A stretch of DNA of 64,000 nt from positions 1-64,000 of the forward strand of contig DATENM010000133.1 of the NCBI GenBank assembly GCA_035275065.1. Direction: 5' to 3'. The position numbers and the translations under genes are program-made. The notes beneath the pieces were generated by a model. It was given only the letters and a program-made list of their open reading frames with translations. It was not told where the DNA came from and searched no databases. The stretch is from Blastocatellia bacterium (GTDB lineage Bacteria > Acidobacteriota > Blastocatellia > UBA7656). Of this stretch, positions 62,626-64,000 are shown piece after piece (position 1 is the stretch's first letter; each line of letters opens with the position of its first letter).

Positions 62626-63651
62626 CTATTTTGCCGCTTCCGGCGTGAGCGTTTTGGCGCGCTGCAAGGCTTCATTATAGCGCGCCAGATAGGCCGAAAA
62701 CTCGTCGGCAGAGGTCGGGAACAGGCCGTACCAGGAGAGGTCGAAGCGGTCGGTCATCTCGCGCACCGGCGGCACGAGCGGCGCATAGGTCGCCAGCCGC
62801 GCCAGGTATTCGTGATTCGTCGCGCTCTCTTCGATCTCAATCAGGTTGCGCTCGTTCAGCTCATAAAGCAGCGAGATGTAGAGCTTGCGCACGGCAACCC
62901 GGAAATCACCGGCGCGCGCCGCCGCCATCGCCGCATCGAACAGGTCGGTGGGTGTCGTGCCGGCTTCGATCTCCTCGCCAAGCACCGTCCGCTTGCGCGC
63001 CTTTTTCCGCCGCGGCTTGATCTGCATCGCGATGCGAATGCCGAAGTAGAGGAACGCCCCAAGCGCGGCGATCACGACAATCTTCGAGATCAAGCTGCCC
63101 TGCGCGCCGGAGCCGAAAACTTTGCCGAGCATGCGCCAGAAGGCTTCCCATATTTCCGCCAGGAAGGTCATGACCTTGGTTTTGACCTTCCTGATAAAAG
63201 CCGATAGGCGGCTCTCTTCCTTCTCGTGGTATTCGGGGCGGTTGAGAATATCGCGCAGCCGGGCGCGCGCCTGCTGACCGCCGCTCGCATCGGGCGTAGT
63301 TTCAGCGGCGCGGATCAAGGCGGCATCGAGTGCTGCTAACTGATCGCCGATGTCGCCAAGCCTGGTGGTTTTATTTTGCGGATTGGCCTCCACCTGGTAA
63401 GCGTCAAGCGCGGTGTGCAGCCAGGCGTTATCTACCGGGAGCCGTTTGCCTTCATGTTCGATCTGCTCGCGGCGCGGCAGGAGTTCCTTGATATGCTCGA
63501 CGCCGGGCATTTCGTAATCGGCGTCACTCTTGATGCGAGCGACCTGCTCGACAGCGCGGGCGACGCGGTTCTCGTATTTGAGCAAGGTCTCTGCCGCGGT
63601 GGCCGATGCGACGCTGCCGATGAACAATAGGATGAGCGCGGCTCGTTTCAT
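62626..63651 (-). CDS. secreted/membrane DUF4129-domain protein
   Basis: The 341-aa protein starts at ATG 63651 with a signal peptide (RAALILLFIGSVASATAAE). A helical periplasmic part follows, then a membrane helix (ISKIVVIAALGAFLYFGIRIAM, about 200-222), a basic stretch (KPRRKKARKRT) and the C-terminal DUF4129 domain (FRVAVRKLYISLLYELNERNLIEIEESATNHEYLARL). DUF4129 often occurs beside transglutaminase-like, MoxR and DUF58 genes, but here a zinc-ribbon gene lies 10 bases upstream. Function unknown; envelope role likely. Confidence 0.75.
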   Translation of the reverse strand: MKRAALILLFIGSVASATAAETLLKYENRVARAVEQVARIKSDADYEMPGVEHIKELLPRREQIEHEGKRLPVDNAWLHTALDAYQVEANPQNKTTRLGDIGDQLAALDAALIRAAETTPDASGGQQARARLRDILNRPEYHEKEESRLSAFIRKVKTKVMTFLAEIWEAFWRMLGKVFGSGAQGSLISKIVVIAALGAFLYFGIRIAMQIKPRRKKARKRTVLGEEIEAGTTPTDLFDAAMAAARAGDFRVAVRKLYISLLYELNERNLIEIEESATNHEYLARLATYAPLVPPVREMTDRFDLSWYGLFPTSADEFSAYLARYNEALQRAKTLTPEAAK

Positions 63652-63661
63652 GTTGATCAGG

Positions 63662-64000
63662 TCATTGAGGCCCGCGAGGCGGCGGCACTGCCGCGCCGCA
63701 GCGGCTACAGAATCGCGACCCCGACTCCAGGTGGTTCCCGCACGCCGCGCACCACGCGGGCGGCGCAGGCGGCGGCATTTGCTGATTGGTGTCGTTCGAG
63801 CGAGCGACTGGCCGATCTTCGTTGACCGAGTGCGCCGCTTCTTCAAATCGTGTGCGCAACTCATCGCCGAGCGCAACCGGCGGTTCGACTGCCACCGGCG
63901 GCGCGGGTGGCGCAGATGCCATTGGTGGCGCAGTTTGCGGCGCGGGCGGCGGAGGTTGTGGCGCGGGCGAGTAATAGCCGCCGAGACCGAGCGGGCTGGT
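63662..64000 (-). CDS. proline-rich zinc-ribbon protein, 5' end outside the window
   Basis: The frame is open from the right edge to a stop at 63662-63664. The visible 112 residues are proline- and alanine-rich (GLGGYYSPAPQPPPPAPQ) and end with a zinc ribbon CAACGNHLESGSRFCSRCG, of the form CxxC-x11-CxxC. The ribbon at the very C-terminus is unusual, since such ribbons are mostly N-terminal. It is followed after 10 bases by the DUF4129 gene and is probably in one operon with it. Confidence 0.65.
   Translation of the reverse strand, partial: TSPLGLGGYYSPAPQPPPPAPQTAPPMASAPPAPPVAVEPPVALGDELRTRFEEAAHSVNEDRPVARSNDTNQQMPPPAPPAWCAACGNHLESGSRFCSRCGAAVPPPRGPQ

Overview
The window looks like a chromosomal segment of a GC-rich Gram-negative soil bacterium, most plausibly an acidobacterium of the Blastocatellia type. 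That placement is inference. It rests on the PD40-amidohydrolase fusion, the Tat-exported Gfo/Idh/MocA protein, the delta-60 repeat protein, several MacB-type exporters with sigma-54 regulators, DUF4129, and many extragenic palindromes. No rRNA is present and no sequence search was possible.

Region 1 (1-8023) is visibly more AT-rich than the rest and reads as the end of an integrated element. It carries an excisionase-like HTH protein, a replication-type winged-helix protein, several treble-clef zinc-finger proteins, a HerA-like ATPase, and a three-gene operon (unknown 191-aa protein, ParA-like ATPase, RelA/SpoT synthetase). It ends at a 3' fragment of a tRNA-Cys gene, a typical attachment-site scar. 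Three neighbouring genes (1.3-3.4 kb) each carry an apparent single-base deletion, and a palindrome of form RTAACCTYRAGGTTAY occurs four times.

Region 2 (8.2-17.5 kb) is a lipid cluster: fatty-acid desaturase, PAP2-type phosphotransferase, CPBP protease, FemAB/GNAT-like transferase, a class III aminotransferase fused to a cyanobacterial-type acyl-ACP reductase (AAR), and a homologue of aldehyde-deformylating oxygenase (ADO) with all six iron ligands. Together these suggest acyl-ACP to fatty aldehyde, then to fatty amine and/or alkane. An IS256 remnant and a DUF481 outer-membrane protein follow.

Region 3 (17.8-35.2 kb) has a secreted PD40-amidohydrolase, a six-gene MacAB-like exporter locus with its own NtrY/NtrC-type pair, a Gfo/Idh/MocA oxidoreductase, a delta-60/IPT surface protein, a glycerophosphodiester phosphodiesterase and an unidentified secreted protein.

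Region 4 (35.4-39.0 kb) is one 1207-aa protein joining a GT4-type glycosyltransferase, a STAND-like P-loop NTPase and TPRs. It is the best candidate in the window for an undescribed immune-type protein.

Region 5 (39-64 kb) is mostly housekeeping: UbiB-like kinase, TyrRS, prepilin peptidase, gamma-glutamyltransferase, glycosyltransferases, a hendecad-repeat membrane protein, cyclophilin, threonine synthase, a second exporter locus (two ATPases, one adaptor, no permease) with a second sigma-54 two-component pair, phosphoesterases, an EF-G-like GTPase, RNase PH, glutamate racemase with a heptanucleotide repeat in its 5' coding end, tmRNA and a DUF4129 protein.
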